A DNA stretch of 64,000 bases, from positions 248,001 to 312,000 of the forward strand of contig NZ_FNCG01000006.1 of assembly GCF_900100945.1 (NCBI RefSeq), given 5' to 3'. Every line of letters starts with the position of its first letter. Within the stretch, counting starts at the first letter, position 1. The position numbers and the translations under genes are program-made. Under the pieces are notes generated by a model, which was not told the origin of the DNA, did not search any database, and saw only the letters and a list, made by a program, of their open reading frames with translations. The DNA comes from Mucilaginibacter gossypii (lineage in GTDB: Bacteria; Bacteroidota; Bacteroidia; Sphingobacteriales; Sphingobacteriaceae). Shown piece by piece: positions 44,393 through 54,274 of the stretch.

Positions 44393-45625
44393 ATGGAATC
44401 TACATCGCCAACAACTATTATCCCCGAACCTAAAAAATTGGTTCAGCAAACAGTGTATTCAATTTTGTTTACAATAAGCCTTGCACACTTTATCAATGAT
44501 ATGCTACAGTCGGTTATACCGTCTATCTATCCGCTTATCAAGCAACGGTTTAGTCTTAATTTTACTCAAATAGGGCTAATCACCTTCACCTATCAAATTA
44601 CTGCTTCTATTTTGCAGCCATTTGTAGGTCTTTATACCGATAAAAAACCTAAACCATATTCATTGGCAATTGGCATGGGTTTCACTCTATCCGGATTGAT
44701 GCTTGCCTCTTTTGCCGGCAACTTTTATATTATGCTGATGGCCGTAAGTCTTATTGGTATTGGCTCATCCATATTTCACCCGGAGTCATCCCGGGTGGCA
44801 CATTTAGCATCGGGAGGAAAAAAAGGACTGGCTCAATCTATTTTTCAGCTGGGTGGTAATGCCGGCAGCGCTATTGGCCCCCTGCTTGCAGCTCTTATCG
44901 TGATCCCTTACGGACAATCAAACGTGATCTGGTTTTGCCTTATCGCCTTCGCCGGAATTTTGGTATTGCTCCGCATAGCTAAATGGTATGCCGAACGCCT
45001 CAGTTTTAATGCAAAAAACAAAAATGCTAAAGAAACCGTTCAGTTGAATATCTCCAAAAGGAGGGTAATATTCTCCCTGGGTATATTGCTGGTGCTTATA
45101 TTCTCCAAATATTTTTACCTGGCCAGCATCACCAGCTATTATACTTTCTTCCTGATCAATAAGTTCCACTTAAGCATTCAGCAATCACAAATTTATTTAT
45201 TCATGTTTTTAGGATCAGTAGCAGCCGGAACATTATTCGGCGGGCCACTGGGCGACCGCTTTGGCCGTAAATACATCATCTGGATTTCGATATTGGGTGT
45301 GGCGCCCTTTACCATGCTCCTACCCTACGTGTCATTGTTTTGGACCGGTGTTTTATCTGTGTTTATAGGCCTGATCCTTTCATCAGCATTTTCGGCCATC
45401 TTAGTTTACGCAACTGAGTTGGTACCAGGAAAAGTCGGATTGATAGCGGGTTTGTTCTTCGGCCTTGCCTTTGGAATGGGCGGTTTAGGCTCCGCAGTGT
45501 TGGGTAAAGTTGCAGATATGACCAGTATCAACTATGTATTTAAGATCTGTGCGTATTTACCGTTGATAGGTATTTTCACTGGTTTGCTGCCAAATATTGA
45601 AGGGAAGAGGGCGGTGAAGGGTTAA
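44393..45625 (+). CDS. MFS transporter, fosmidomycin-resistance (Fsr)-like
   Basis: 410 aa with about 12 transmembrane helices. Begins with the Fsr-like stretch LAHFINDMLQSVIPSIYPLI, then the MFS loop motif GLYTDKKPKP, SIFHPESSRVAHLASG and GGNAGSAIGPLLAALIV, and a second-half motif GGPLGDRFGRKY. These match Fsr-type exporters in the inner membrane. Regulated with the adjacent GntR gene via a shared operator. Actual substrate is unknown; the family name does not prove drug export. Confidence 0.87.
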   Translation: MESTSPTTIIPEPKKLVQQTVYSILFTISLAHFINDMLQSVIPSIYPLIKQRFSLNFTQIGLITFTYQITASILQPFVGLYTDKKPKPYSLAIGMGFTLSGLMLASFAGNFYIMLMAVSLIGIGSSIFHPESSRVAHLASGGKKGLAQSIFQLGGNAGSAIGPLLAALIVIPYGQSNVIWFCLIAFAGILVLLRIAKWYAERLSFNAKNKNAKETVQLNISKRRVIFSLGILLVLIFSKYFYLASITSYYTFFLINKFHLSIQQSQIYLFMFLGSVAAGTLFGGPLGDRFGRKYIIWISILGVAPFTMLLPYVSLFWTGVLSVFIGLILSSAFSAILVYATELVPGKVGLIAGLFFGLAFGMGGLGSAVLGKVADMTSINYVFKICAYLPLIGIFTGLLPNIEGKRAVKG

Positions 45626-45650
45626 ACAAAACAACATAGGCTAATTCAAT

Positions 45651-45745
45651 GCGTCATTGCTAGGAACGAAGCAATCCCCGATTAGCAGAGCAGCTATGCA
45701 AGTCTCTCTGTACAGTTTGGGATTGCTTCGTACCGCGCAATAACC
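45651..45745. repeat. Inverted repeat of the CATTGC..GAAGCAATCCC type
   Basis: Arms ACGAAGCAATCCC (45666-45678) and its exact complement (45719-45731), with outer GCGTCATTGC / GCGCAATAAC ends. It fills the spacer between two convergent genes. Related in its ATTGC ends and layout to the element at 29938-30049. May double as a transcription terminator. Confidence 0.6.
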
Positions 45746-45751
45746 TTCCTC

Positions 45752-46522
45752 TTATAATTCCCTTACCCAAATATTACGATAACTGATAGGCTCACTTTTA
45801 TCACCATGAGCTTGCAGCTTAATTGGCGAAGCACCATGTTTACGATATTCGGGTTTGCCGATATACGGGGTATCTCCTATTAATGAGGTATTGTTTTGAA
45901 CCAGCACACCATTATGAATTGCGGTAGCGCGAGCCGCTGATTTTAATGAACCATCCTCATTAAAACGGGGTGCTGTCCAGATTACGTCATAGGTTTGCCA
46001 CTCGCCGGGTTTGCGGCAAGCGTTTGCCAGGGGGATGGCTTGTTTGTATAAACTGCCCACCTGCCCGTTCACATAGGTTTTATTATTATAGTTATCAAGC
46101 ACCTGCAACTCATAACCACCGGCTCCCCATGGCAGGGCTGCCAGGAAAATGCCGCTGTTACCGCGTGCTTGTCCGCTGCCGGTTATGTTTGATGGGATGC
46201 GATATTCGATATGCAACTGAAAATCCATGAATTTTCGTTTAGTTTGGATATCGCCTGCCGTTTTATCTACCGTAATAATTTTATCATCCACCTTCCATTT
46301 ATGACTTGATGTACTGTCGTTGGTGGCTACCCATTCATCGAGGTTTTTGCCATCAAACAAAATGATGGCATCAGAAGGTGCATCTCCCAGAGTTTTACCA
46401 GGGGTAACCACAGCCGGCACCGGCGACCAGATCTCGGTATCCTCCGGCTTAGCATTTTGCTGCGCGAATATTGTTAAAGAACAGCCTGCTAATAAAGCAG
46501 TAAAAATAAGTTTGCGTTTCAT
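45752..46522 (-). CDS. Secreted DUF1080 protein (3-keto-disaccharide hydrolase domain)
   Basis: 256 aa. Signal peptide ending TIFAQQ. The DUF1080 concanavalin-like domain covers residues about 50-256 (AIILFDGKNLDEWVATND, KFMDFQLHIEYRIPSN, GNSGIFLAALPWGAGGYELQ, SEPISYRNIWVREL). Members have been linked to hydrolysis of 3-keto-glycosides. The last gene of the minus-strand cluster, 129 bp after the cytochrome c protein. A second, larger DUF1080 protein is two genes upstream. Confidence 0.86.
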   Translation of the reverse strand: MKRKLIFTALLAGCSLTIFAQQNAKPEDTEIWSPVPAVVTPGKTLGDAPSDAIILFDGKNLDEWVATNDSTSSHKWKVDDKIITVDKTAGDIQTKRKFMDFQLHIEYRIPSNITGSGQARGNSGIFLAALPWGAGGYELQVLDNYNNKTYVNGQVGSLYKQAIPLANACRKPGEWQTYDVIWTAPRFNEDGSLKSAARATAIHNGVLVQNNTSLIGDTPYIGKPEYRKHGASPIKLQAHGDKSEPISYRNIWVREL

Positions 46523-46570
46523 TTTAAAACAATTGATCAGGGTTAAATAATCAGATAACTATTCGTGTTT

Positions 46571-46651
46571 AGCTGAAAGCCTAAAGCAAAAGGCTGAAAA
46601 CTTTTAATACTGGGTCTTTAGCTTTTTGCTTTAAGCATTCGGCTTTCAGCT
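46571..46651. repeat. 81-bp inverted repeat after the cytochrome c gene
   Basis: Ends AGCTGAAAGCC (46571-46581) and GGCTTTCAGCT (46641-46651) are exact complements. Inner AAAGCAAAA / TTTTGCTTT also pair. The right arm touches the stop codon of the cytochrome gene. REP-like; it may also form a terminator or mRNA 3' hairpin. Confidence 0.6.
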
Positions 46652-48616
46652 TTACTTAGCCAGCGATTTGATCCATAAAGCTATCTTACGGGCATCTTCC
46701 TTAGTAACCTGTGGCATAGGTGGCATAGGCGTTGAATAATCGGGCCAGTGCTCGGGTTTCGGGCTACGGATCAGCTGGATCAATTCGGCCACGCTGTATT
46801 TGCGTTTAGCTACATCCACGTAAGCCGGGCCAACTTGTCTTTTTGTAGCGTTATGGCACGAAAGACAGGTATTTTTCAGCAGGATCGGCTGCACCTCGGC
46901 ATAAGTAGGAACCGTGTTTAATCCTGCTGCAGATTTTGCCGTAGCAGCTTTTTTGCCGGCGAGGCCTTTTTTCAGATCGGCCGCAGCTGCAGCTTTGGCA
47001 GAGTTTATCGTGCTTACCTCCGTCATAGAAAGTTTTTGCCCTTCGGGGATATTATTCAACGTATAATAAGCCGTTGGATGAACTAAATTGAAATAGTTTT
47101 CCTTATCGCGGATACCTGCAAGCGTAATGGTGTGGATATAATATTTACGCAGGTTATTCACAATCAATCGCGCTTTTAAACCATCTGCAGATACCTTCAC
47201 ACCTGCTATCGGGCATTTTTCGGTATTTACCGGCGGACTGCCATATACGCCATGGTATTTATAGATATAGCTTTCTACAGAGTATGAAGCTATATCTTCA
47301 GCTACTTTCTTATCAACCGGCTTGGTAAACTCTATCTCAAAACCATCGGGCATTGCACGGATAGCACGCATCTCAAACGGAACTTTATTGTTCCATACCA
47401 ATCGCTGCAATCCCATAGTGGCTTCCCCTGCAGATCCCCAGCCACGGTTGGTTTCGCCTGCAGCCAATGAACCATCAGGTAACCAGGCCAGCCTTACTAT
47501 GCCTGACTGGAAACCGCTTCTGAAAGCCCAGGCCGCGCCCTGGTATTCGCCGTTAACCTTCTCTAAAAACACCCTGTCAACCATACTTTGGCCCTGGTCG
47601 CAGATCAGTAATTGCCCGGCAAAAGGGCCGAATGCGCCTTCCGGGATTTTAACAATTTCGGAGTTGGAGATTCCTAAGATCCCATGCGGTAACCAAACCG
47701 CGGGCAGCTGTAACTCAGGGATCTCTTTTTTAGCCTCAAACTCCGTTTTAAATTTTTCATTAACAATATCCTGCGGCTTTACAGGTTGGCCGTTTTTATC
47801 AAATTCTATCCTCGGGTTGTTTTTGGCAAAGAATTGCTCGGAAGTGAGTTTTAGCGGCGAGTTAGGCAAACCCGTCCAAACCAGGCTTGAAGGATGCCCC
47901 ATAAAAGCCCCTTTTTTGATCGGCATGATACTACCTGAACCAACCCAGTCACCCTGGTTATCTGAATACCAAAGTTCGCCATCAATCATACTGATACCGC
48001 AAGGCGAACGCAAGCCTGCCGCCCATGGCGTAACAGTGCCATCTTCCTTAATATTTAAAGCCCAGCCCCGGTAAGGCACAAAGCTTTTCGGGTGCCACCA
48101 ATCGGGCGGGAAGCCGAGGTTCAAAGTCACAAAGAATGAGCCATCGGGCGCTATTTTAGGCCCGAAGCTATACTCATGATAATTTCCTGATAACGGCCAT
48201 GCATAAATGGTTTCAAAAACATCGGCCTTACCATCCATATTCGTATCAACCAGCTTGGTCAATTCGCCGCGCTGAACAACGTACAACGCACCGTCTTTCC
48301 AGGCGGCACCCAGCACCTCATGCAAGCCAGAAGCAAACTTGCGGAAAAAAGGATGCTGACCGGTTGGATTTTCGACCATAAATATATCTCCGCGACGAGT
48401 GGTTACTGCCAGCGTACCATTAGGCAGCGTGCACAAACCGCCAACTTCAAGGATAGTACCCTCAGGCGCGGGCACTTTCATGATCTTAAAAAAGTCATCT
48501 TCTTTAGGCGATTCGGCCTGGGCAAAGGTATTTTTGATATCGCTCAACAGCGCGATAATTATAAGCGTAAATAAAAACGTGCCCTTGTTTATCATTTGTT
48601 TTAAAGTATTGTTCAT
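46652..48616 (-). CDS. Beta-propeller protein with C-terminal cytochrome c domain
   Basis: 654 aa from ATG 48616 (an upstream TTG at 48622 is possible). Signal peptide ending TFAQA, so periplasmic. Residues about 30-400 look like a beta-propeller of the glucose/sorbosone-dehydrogenase or PVC-type kind (GGLCTLPNGTLAVTTRRGD, KIAPDGSFFVTLNLG, LRSPCGISMIDGELWYSDN, VRLAWLPDGSLAAGE). An Ala/Lys linker leads to a cytochrome c with the heme motif CLSCH (near 584-588) and a methionine-rich stretch STPMPPMPQV for the axial ligand. Lies 12 bp downstream of the larger DUF1080 gene, so co-transcribed. It may take electrons from sugar oxidation (inference). Confidence 0.82.
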   Translation of the reverse strand: MNNTLKQMINKGTFLFTLIIIALLSDIKNTFAQAESPKEDDFFKIMKVPAPEGTILEVGGLCTLPNGTLAVTTRRGDIFMVENPTGQHPFFRKFASGLHEVLGAAWKDGALYVVQRGELTKLVDTNMDGKADVFETIYAWPLSGNYHEYSFGPKIAPDGSFFVTLNLGFPPDWWHPKSFVPYRGWALNIKEDGTVTPWAAGLRSPCGISMIDGELWYSDNQGDWVGSGSIMPIKKGAFMGHPSSLVWTGLPNSPLKLTSEQFFAKNNPRIEFDKNGQPVKPQDIVNEKFKTEFEAKKEIPELQLPAVWLPHGILGISNSEIVKIPEGAFGPFAGQLLICDQGQSMVDRVFLEKVNGEYQGAAWAFRSGFQSGIVRLAWLPDGSLAAGETNRGWGSAGEATMGLQRLVWNNKVPFEMRAIRAMPDGFEIEFTKPVDKKVAEDIASYSVESYIYKYHGVYGSPPVNTEKCPIAGVKVSADGLKARLIVNNLRKYYIHTITLAGIRDKENYFNLVHPTAYYTLNNIPEGQKLSMTEVSTINSAKAAAAADLKKGLAGKKAATAKSAAGLNTVPTYAEVQPILLKNTCLSCHNATKRQVGPAYVDVAKRKYSVAELIQLIRSPKPEHWPDYSTPMPPMPQVTKEDARKIALWIKSLAK

Positions 48617-48628
48617 GATCAAGGCAGC

Positions 48629-50464
48629 TTAAAAAATGATAGAATAGGTTAATTTCTTTTGAATAGGAATGATGAGCTCCTGCTTCCCTCCCGCATCCCG
48701 AACGATAGGTTTGGCGCCCGCTGCATCATCAATACGGATATAGTAGGATTTATCGTCAATGACATATAATCCATTGCCAAGTGTTTCGATATTGCCGGAT
48801 GCCAGGTGATAAAACAGGCCGTCTACTGCATTGGCAAGTGTTACTTCCCGGTGAATGCCCTGGCCTTTATCCATCACACTGCTGGCATCATTTACCGAAG
48901 TACCATAAATATTGTACTTAAATGCCGGAACATCGTCGGCATTCAAAACATAGCCTTTTGGCCTGTACCCTGTACCTGCAGTATCCAAAGCCCAGGCGGC
49001 ATTTGCATCGCTCAGCTTTTCGATAGCAGGGACAGGTTTGCCAAGGTATTGTACAGAACCAGCCGGGCGCGATGAGCCATCGCCCCTGTCATGCCACATG
49101 GGTGTGGCATCTAAGAAACCACCACGCCAGATCTCTACAATCATTCCTTTATCCAAATCGTAAGTGTAATGCAACAGTTCAGGGCTGCCTACATTTACAC
49201 CATGGGTAACCCTGATACCTCCCGGTAAATCAGAAAAGCTCCGTAATACAGTATTTGAAGTTGCATTGATCAAAATAGGATCAACAGGATCATTGTTGCT
49301 TACATTGGCATCGCTCAATAAATACTCGCGGATGCCCGGGCCTGATGCCGTAAGCCCTAAAGCCGGCCTGACCCAATCGACAGTTTTTGAGTAGAGTAAT
49401 TCAAACGGATGATCGCCGGGTTGTAACTGGGCCTTGCCCTCGCCCCTGTTTTCGGCTAACATAACCGCATCAACCCCGTCAATACGCAATTTGCCTTTAC
49501 CACCCGGTACATTTAGTTTAAAAACATATTCACCAGCTTCTTTAATTTGAATACTGCCAGTATAACGGATTAGGAAATTATTGGTAAGCTTACCCTGATT
49601 TGATGATAATACAGGCGAAGTTCCTTCTGATTCGGGTTTTAGTTTCTTATAACTATCTCCCTCAATAACCCCATCTTTATAAACCCCGTATTTCAGGTTT
49701 GAAAGTGTAGGGTGAGGCTTGTCAAAACTGGTTATCCTGATATTCCTGAAAGCTACCGGGCCATGATCGCCCTGCAAACGCAGCGGACCGGTGGTGGCCT
49801 CCTTGTTGTCAAAAGCTCCGCGGGTTGGCCCGGCAAGCTCAACATTATCCTGGATCAAAACACCATTGAGCCAAACGTAAAGGACCTTGGCATTGCTGAT
49901 CTTTTGGCCGCTGACATCAAAGCGCGGTGCCTGGAACGAAATTTTCATGTGCTGCCATAAACCCGGCGCACGGCTGGCATTTTGCCGTGGCGCATGGCCA
50001 TCATAACCTTGCTGCCCTTCGGGCTTGCTACCGTCCCAGCGCTCATAAATACCACCATTATCTCCCGATTTCGGGTTTACCGTTCCCCAGCTATCTAAAA
50101 GCTGAATTTCATAACGCCCCTGCAAATAAATACCCGAATTGGAACCTTTGGCCATCATATAATCAAGCTCCAGGTCGGCATCGCCATAAGCAGATTTGGT
50201 AAACAGGTCTTTTGCGCCCTTTTTGCCGGGTAGGTTTACCAAAATCCCGCTACCATCTTTAAGGGTTAAAACTTCATCCTGCGCAATATCAGCCTGTGCG
50301 CCGGCTGCTACTTTCCAATTGGATGATGGATTATCAAAAAAAGAAAGATCATTAAGAGGTACCGTGTTTTGCGCCCTGAGTTGCTGGCAACCCAGCAGGC
50401 AAACACATGCTATCCAAAACTTTTTTCTGCCGAAGAGTTTAGGAGATTGATTAAAGCAATGCAT
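48629..50464 (-). CDS. Large secreted DUF1080 protein with PA14-like domain
   Basis: 611 aa. N-terminal signal (FWIACVCLLGCQQLRAQ), with a possible lipobox cysteine. DUF1080 at about 40-245 (YGDADLELDYMMAKGSNSGI, YLQGRYEIQLLDSWG, APGLWQHMKISFQAPRFD, GPVAFRNIRITSFD). A PA14-like sugar-binding segment at about 280-370 (FLIRYTGSIQIKEAGEYVFK, GKLRIDGVDAVML). A beta-rich C-terminal region of unknown function follows (GGIRVTHGVNVGSPELLHYT). First gene after a 143-bp gap that holds the motif CAATCGATTA; it leads the DUF1080-cytochrome c-DUF1080 set. Confidence 0.83.
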   Translation of the reverse strand: MHCFNQSPKLFGRKKFWIACVCLLGCQQLRAQNTVPLNDLSFFDNPSSNWKVAAGAQADIAQDEVLTLKDGSGILVNLPGKKGAKDLFTKSAYGDADLELDYMMAKGSNSGIYLQGRYEIQLLDSWGTVNPKSGDNGGIYERWDGSKPEGQQGYDGHAPRQNASRAPGLWQHMKISFQAPRFDVSGQKISNAKVLYVWLNGVLIQDNVELAGPTRGAFDNKEATTGPLRLQGDHGPVAFRNIRITSFDKPHPTLSNLKYGVYKDGVIEGDSYKKLKPESEGTSPVLSSNQGKLTNNFLIRYTGSIQIKEAGEYVFKLNVPGGKGKLRIDGVDAVMLAENRGEGKAQLQPGDHPFELLYSKTVDWVRPALGLTASGPGIREYLLSDANVSNNDPVDPILINATSNTVLRSFSDLPGGIRVTHGVNVGSPELLHYTYDLDKGMIVEIWRGGFLDATPMWHDRGDGSSRPAGSVQYLGKPVPAIEKLSDANAAWALDTAGTGYRPKGYVLNADDVPAFKYNIYGTSVNDASSVMDKGQGIHREVTLANAVDGLFYHLASGNIETLGNGLYVIDDKSYYIRIDDAAGAKPIVRDAGGKQELIIPIQKKLTYSIIF

Positions 50465-50548
50465 TGATTTTTAATTATAATATGGTTTATTGGCTAAAGC
50501 GCATAACAATGCGGCCTTATATTAGCAACGCAAGATAATTAATTTACG

Positions 50549-50558
50549 CAATCGATTA
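50549..50558. promoter_or_regulatory. Motif CAATCGATTA before the DUF1080/cytochrome genes
   Basis: Contains the 8-bp palindrome AATCGATT. The identical 10-mer occurs upstream of the SusC gene of the same cluster (59344-59353), and a variant TGATCGATTA before the phytase-like gene (60954-60963). Possible shared operator; the binding protein is not in the window. Confidence 0.45.
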
Positions 50559-50607
50559 CGAATATTTTAATCATTTTCCGGTGTAATTTCAACCAGGGGC
50601 AAAACAC

Positions 50608-53600
50608 CTAATTTACAAGCCTTTGATTACCCTTGTCATCAAAAACGGTAACGCTTAATATTTTGTCATTAAGCTGTATAAACCTTGCCGACTGCGACAA
50701 AAAAGATGAGCCAAAATAAAATTCCTGCCTTGAGGTATTGCCGTTCTTGTATTTAATCAGTGCATAAACATCATTGGCCTTGACTGGGATAGTTTTTGTT
50801 TTATTTTCTGATCTGAAAACTTTTAAAACATCTTTATGCTGACTGGCGGCCAATATTACCTGCCCATTTTTATCGCGGAACTTAACCAGGGCCTTACCAT
50901 CCCCCGGAATATAAATACCGCTTTGCATAATACTTAATGGCTTAAAGTTGCCTTTGCCGTCACCTTTCAGCATTAAACCGTTAAGCGCGTCATAACGCCC
51001 GATAGTAGCATCACTGCCATAATCGTTGCCATTAATAACTACGTCGAGGTTTCCATCCCCGTCAAAATCGCCGGTTTCCATACCGTTTAATACCGATACC
51101 TGGGCTTCAACAGGCAGCGGGATAGCTGTAAATTTACCATTGCCATCATTCCTTAAAAAACATGATTGTAAGGTATTAGCTTTCAGCCTCAACGCCCCGC
51201 TCCTCTGTTCGGGTGAAAGCACCTCGTCCATAGTTGCCAAAGCGTACGAGCGATAATTGGTAAACTTTTTTCTCATGCTGATCATTTGCTTCAGCATATC
51301 ATCGCGACCGTACATTGGGTACTCCTTTTTGTCCCCGTTTTGATCGGGCTGAAAAATAGAAGGAATCGCGCTGTAGATGCCACTCTTATCAAATTCTTTA
51401 GCTGTAATGTAAACAGGATACTGGTCACTGGCTTTGATGAGGCTATTCTCGCCCAAATTCCCGACAATATAATCCGTGCGGCCGGTATGCCTGAAATCTC
51501 CGGCCACCAATGAGTTCCACCACCCCAGCTTATTGCCCAGGCCGGATTGAACTGTGGTATTAACAAACTTACCATGTTCATTTTTAAGGAATGTTACCGG
51601 CATCCACTCGCCGGCCATGACCAGGTCGGGCCAGCCGTCGTTATCATAATCGGTAAACAGGGCATCGCAAATCATGCCTATGTTTTTCAAAGCCGGGGCT
51701 ACCTGTGCTGTAACATCCGTAAATTTTGCGTGCCCATTTTCACTATCGTTCCGCAAAATAAAACTCGAAACCGGGTTGGGGTATTTCCATGGCTCAACTC
51801 TTCCTGATACAAACAGGTCGGGCTTACCATCTTTATTATAATCACAAGCCCGTACGCAAAGTTTGCTGGTGAGGTTTGAAGGCAAAGCATCCGTTGTAAG
51901 CGTAAAATTGCCTTTGCCATCATTGATATAAAGCCTGTCCTGGTATTCAGGGCCATTTGCTGCAAATTCGTAACCTCCACTGGCTGCATATAAATCGAGC
52001 TTGCCATCACCATTAGCATCAAAAAGCAACAAACCTTCATCTTGAAAATTATGGAGAGGATTAATATCGCCTGCTAACAGGTTACGGCGGTTAAATTTGC
52101 CATCGGGCATCTGGAAAAAAACCTGCGCCTGATCGTAAGCGGTGCCCCCAATGATCAAATCATCAAAACCATTGCCGTCGATATCGCCCACGGCTAAAGC
52201 CGGATTATACTCAGAAAGTTTATGCGGCAGTAGTTTCTGGATATTAAAATCAAGAAAACCGCTTCCCTTGTTGGTATAATGGATCCCTATGGAATCTGTT
52301 ATTTCTTTAAATAAAGCATTCGCGGCTATTTGCGGCTGAACCAGGGAATAAGGGTCATTAGCGTTTTTTATATCAACCTTTATTAACTGATCTGCTTTTA
52401 GCTTTGTCAGCTTTTCTCTTTTGCCATTCGGCCATTTGATCAAGACCGAATCTATTGTGTTAATTTTACCCAGACCGAAATGCGCCATACTTTGTACCGA
52501 TGAAATATATCCCCGGTAGGGATCATTTTCATATACCTGTGTCTTATCCTTATCGTAAAATATCTCGGCCGTAGCACCTAAACCATTAATATTTTGCTTA
52601 TCACCTTTAAAGCTAATTTGCAGGTAGTGGGTTTTATCAAGCTTATTTTTATCATCACGCGATGTATTGCGGTAAACAAATGCTTCGTCATTGATATTAT
52701 TAACAACCATATCCATGGCGCCATCGTTATCCAAATCGACATATACAGCCCCGTTTGAAAAAGTAGGCAGGCTTAAGCCCCAATCCTTACTCACATCGGT
52801 AAAGGTGAGGTTGCCGTTATTCGCAAAAGCATAGTTATGCAGCTTAATTTCGGGGATTTGATCCAAAACTTTTTGCTTGGAAGTAACGGCATAGGCCTGC
52901 TCGCGGTAAGTCATAAAGTCGTGGTCAGACACATCCTTAGGGAAGCCGTTGGTTACGATCATGTCCCGATAGCCGTCATTATTAAAATCGGTGATCAGCG
53001 GTGTCCAGCTCCAGTCGGTTTGGGCAATGCCACTTAAAAAGCCTATTTCGCTAAAAGCAGGGGCGCCCATAGCACCATTCTGCCCTAAACGCGGCCCCTG
53101 GTTTAATTGCAGGGTATTGCGTACATACTGGTACTGGGTACCATAAATATCAAAGTTTTGATAAGTTTGGTAACTATTGGGACCGAGGATCATCTTTTTG
53201 CGATAGTTGTCCTCCGGATCCATGTCCAGTTCAACAACATCCGGCAAGCCATCGTTATTGATATCGATAACATCCTGCCCCATAGCGTTGTAGGATGTGT
53301 GTTTAAAATATTCTTTGGTACGATTGGTAAAGGTACCATCATGGTTGTTGATGTAAAGGACGTTGTTTGATATAAAATCATCCGATACGTAAATGTCTTT
53401 CCACCCGTCGTTGTTAAAATCGACCGTTGTGGCTGCATGGCCATAACCATCCAGGTTAATACCTGCCTGTGCGGATACATCATGAAACACGCCATGATGT
53501 AATTTTCCATCCCAATCGTTACGGTACAACCTGCCCCGGCTATGATTTGCCGTATAATTTGAATTACCGAATAAATTAGGATTGTAACTTGCCGTGGCGC

Positions 53601-54180
53601 TGTTTACTGTAAGGTACATATCCAAGTCGCCATCGTTGTCATAGTCAAAAAAGCTTGCCATGGTTGATTGTGCGCCAGCTTCCAGACCATATTCTGAAGC
53701 CTCATCTTTAAAATGAGGAATACCATCGTTGCCTTTCCCCTGGTTAACGTATAGTATATTCCGCCTTTTCAGCGAGTCTTTGGCAATGGTATTGCAAATG
53801 TAAAGGTCCGGTAAACCATCATTGTTGATATCAACTACCGCAACACCTCTTCCCCATCGGCCCGCGCCATTTACACCCGCGGCATCGGTAATATCATCAA
53901 ACTTAAAATCACCTTTATTAAGATATAGCTTGCTTGCCACCATATTACCTGTAAAGTATAAATCGGGCAGACCATCGCCATTAAAATCGCCAACCCCTAC
54001 GCCGCCGCCATTGTAAATATTCACCAGGTCTAACGGGTTTATCGAATCGTTTTCGATGATCTCATTTTTAAAATGAATGCCCGAATGAGATGATGAAACC
54101 TGCTGAAAAAGTGAAGTTTTTTTACAGGAGAATAAGGCAGACGAACATAGTATAGCGATGGGTAAAATTTTCTTCATCAA
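50608..54180 (-). CDS. Giant FG-GAP/VCBS-repeat lipoprotein with ASPIC/UnbV domain
   Basis: 1190 aa. Lipoprotein signal (ILPIAILCSSALFSCKKTS), so anchored in the envelope. At least a dozen FG-GAP-type calcium-binding repeats are visible (GDFNGDGLPDLYFTGN, DYDNDGDLDMYLTVN, DFNNDGWKDIYVSDD, DLDNDGAMDMVVNN, DYNKDGKPDLFVSG, DFDGDGNLDVVING). They form two propeller-like blocks around a central ASPIC/UnbV segment (INTIDSVLIKWPNGKREKL, near residues 560-610). This architecture is common next to SusCD pairs, and its function is unproven; carbohydrate binding is plausible. It lies 94 bp downstream of SusD beyond a terminator-like hairpin. Confidence 0.88.
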   Translation of the reverse strand: MMKKILPIAILCSSALFSCKKTSLFQQVSSSHSGIHFKNEIIENDSINPLDLVNIYNGGGVGVGDFNGDGLPDLYFTGNMVASKLYLNKGDFKFDDITDAAGVNGAGRWGRGVAVVDINNDGLPDLYICNTIAKDSLKRRNILYVNQGKGNDGIPHFKDEASEYGLEAGAQSTMASFFDYDNDGDLDMYLTVNSATASYNPNLFGNSNYTANHSRGRLYRNDWDGKLHHGVFHDVSAQAGINLDGYGHAATTVDFNNDGWKDIYVSDDFISNNVLYINNHDGTFTNRTKEYFKHTSYNAMGQDVIDINNDGLPDVVELDMDPEDNYRKKMILGPNSYQTYQNFDIYGTQYQYVRNTLQLNQGPRLGQNGAMGAPAFSEIGFLSGIAQTDWSWTPLITDFNNDGYRDMIVTNGFPKDVSDHDFMTYREQAYAVTSKQKVLDQIPEIKLHNYAFANNGNLTFTDVSKDWGLSLPTFSNGAVYVDLDNDGAMDMVVNNINDEAFVYRNTSRDDKNKLDKTHYLQISFKGDKQNINGLGATAEIFYDKDKTQVYENDPYRGYISSVQSMAHFGLGKINTIDSVLIKWPNGKREKLTKLKADQLIKVDIKNANDPYSLVQPQIAANALFKEITDSIGIHYTNKGSGFLDFNIQKLLPHKLSEYNPALAVGDIDGNGFDDLIIGGTAYDQAQVFFQMPDGKFNRRNLLAGDINPLHNFQDEGLLLFDANGDGKLDLYAASGGYEFAANGPEYQDRLYINDGKGNFTLTTDALPSNLTSKLCVRACDYNKDGKPDLFVSGRVEPWKYPNPVSSFILRNDSENGHAKFTDVTAQVAPALKNIGMICDALFTDYDNDGWPDLVMAGEWMPVTFLKNEHGKFVNTTVQSGLGNKLGWWNSLVAGDFRHTGRTDYIVGNLGENSLIKASDQYPVYITAKEFDKSGIYSAIPSIFQPDQNGDKKEYPMYGRDDMLKQMISMRKKFTNYRSYALATMDEVLSPEQRSGALRLKANTLQSCFLRNDGNGKFTAIPLPVEAQVSVLNGMETGDFDGDGNLDVVINGNDYGSDATIGRYDALNGLMLKGDGKGNFKPLSIMQSGIYIPGDGKALVKFRDKNGQVILAASQHKDVLKVFRSENKTKTIPVKANDVYALIKYKNGNTSRQEFYFGSSFLSQSARFIQLNDKILSVTVFDDKGNQRLVN

Positions 54181-54221
54181 TTAGGAGATCGGTTTATTCT
54201 TTAAAGATAATAATTAACACA

Positions 54222-54253
54222 AAAAGGCTTTCTCCCCGCGGGAGAAGCCTTTT
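54222..54253 (-). terminator. Hairpin terminator/attenuator after SusD
   Basis: 13-bp stem AAAAGGCTT(T)CTCC / GGAGAAGCCTTTT with one bulge. On the minus strand it ends in TTTTT. It separates the SusCD pair from the FG-GAP gene and could reduce read-through. Confidence 0.75.
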
Positions 54254-54274
54254 CTGTTAAATGATAACAATATA

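Noticed and set aside
47322..48074. 250-codon plus-strand frame opposite the cytochrome c gene
   Set aside because: It is antisense to a well-supported gene, with no start context or domain; a shadow frame.
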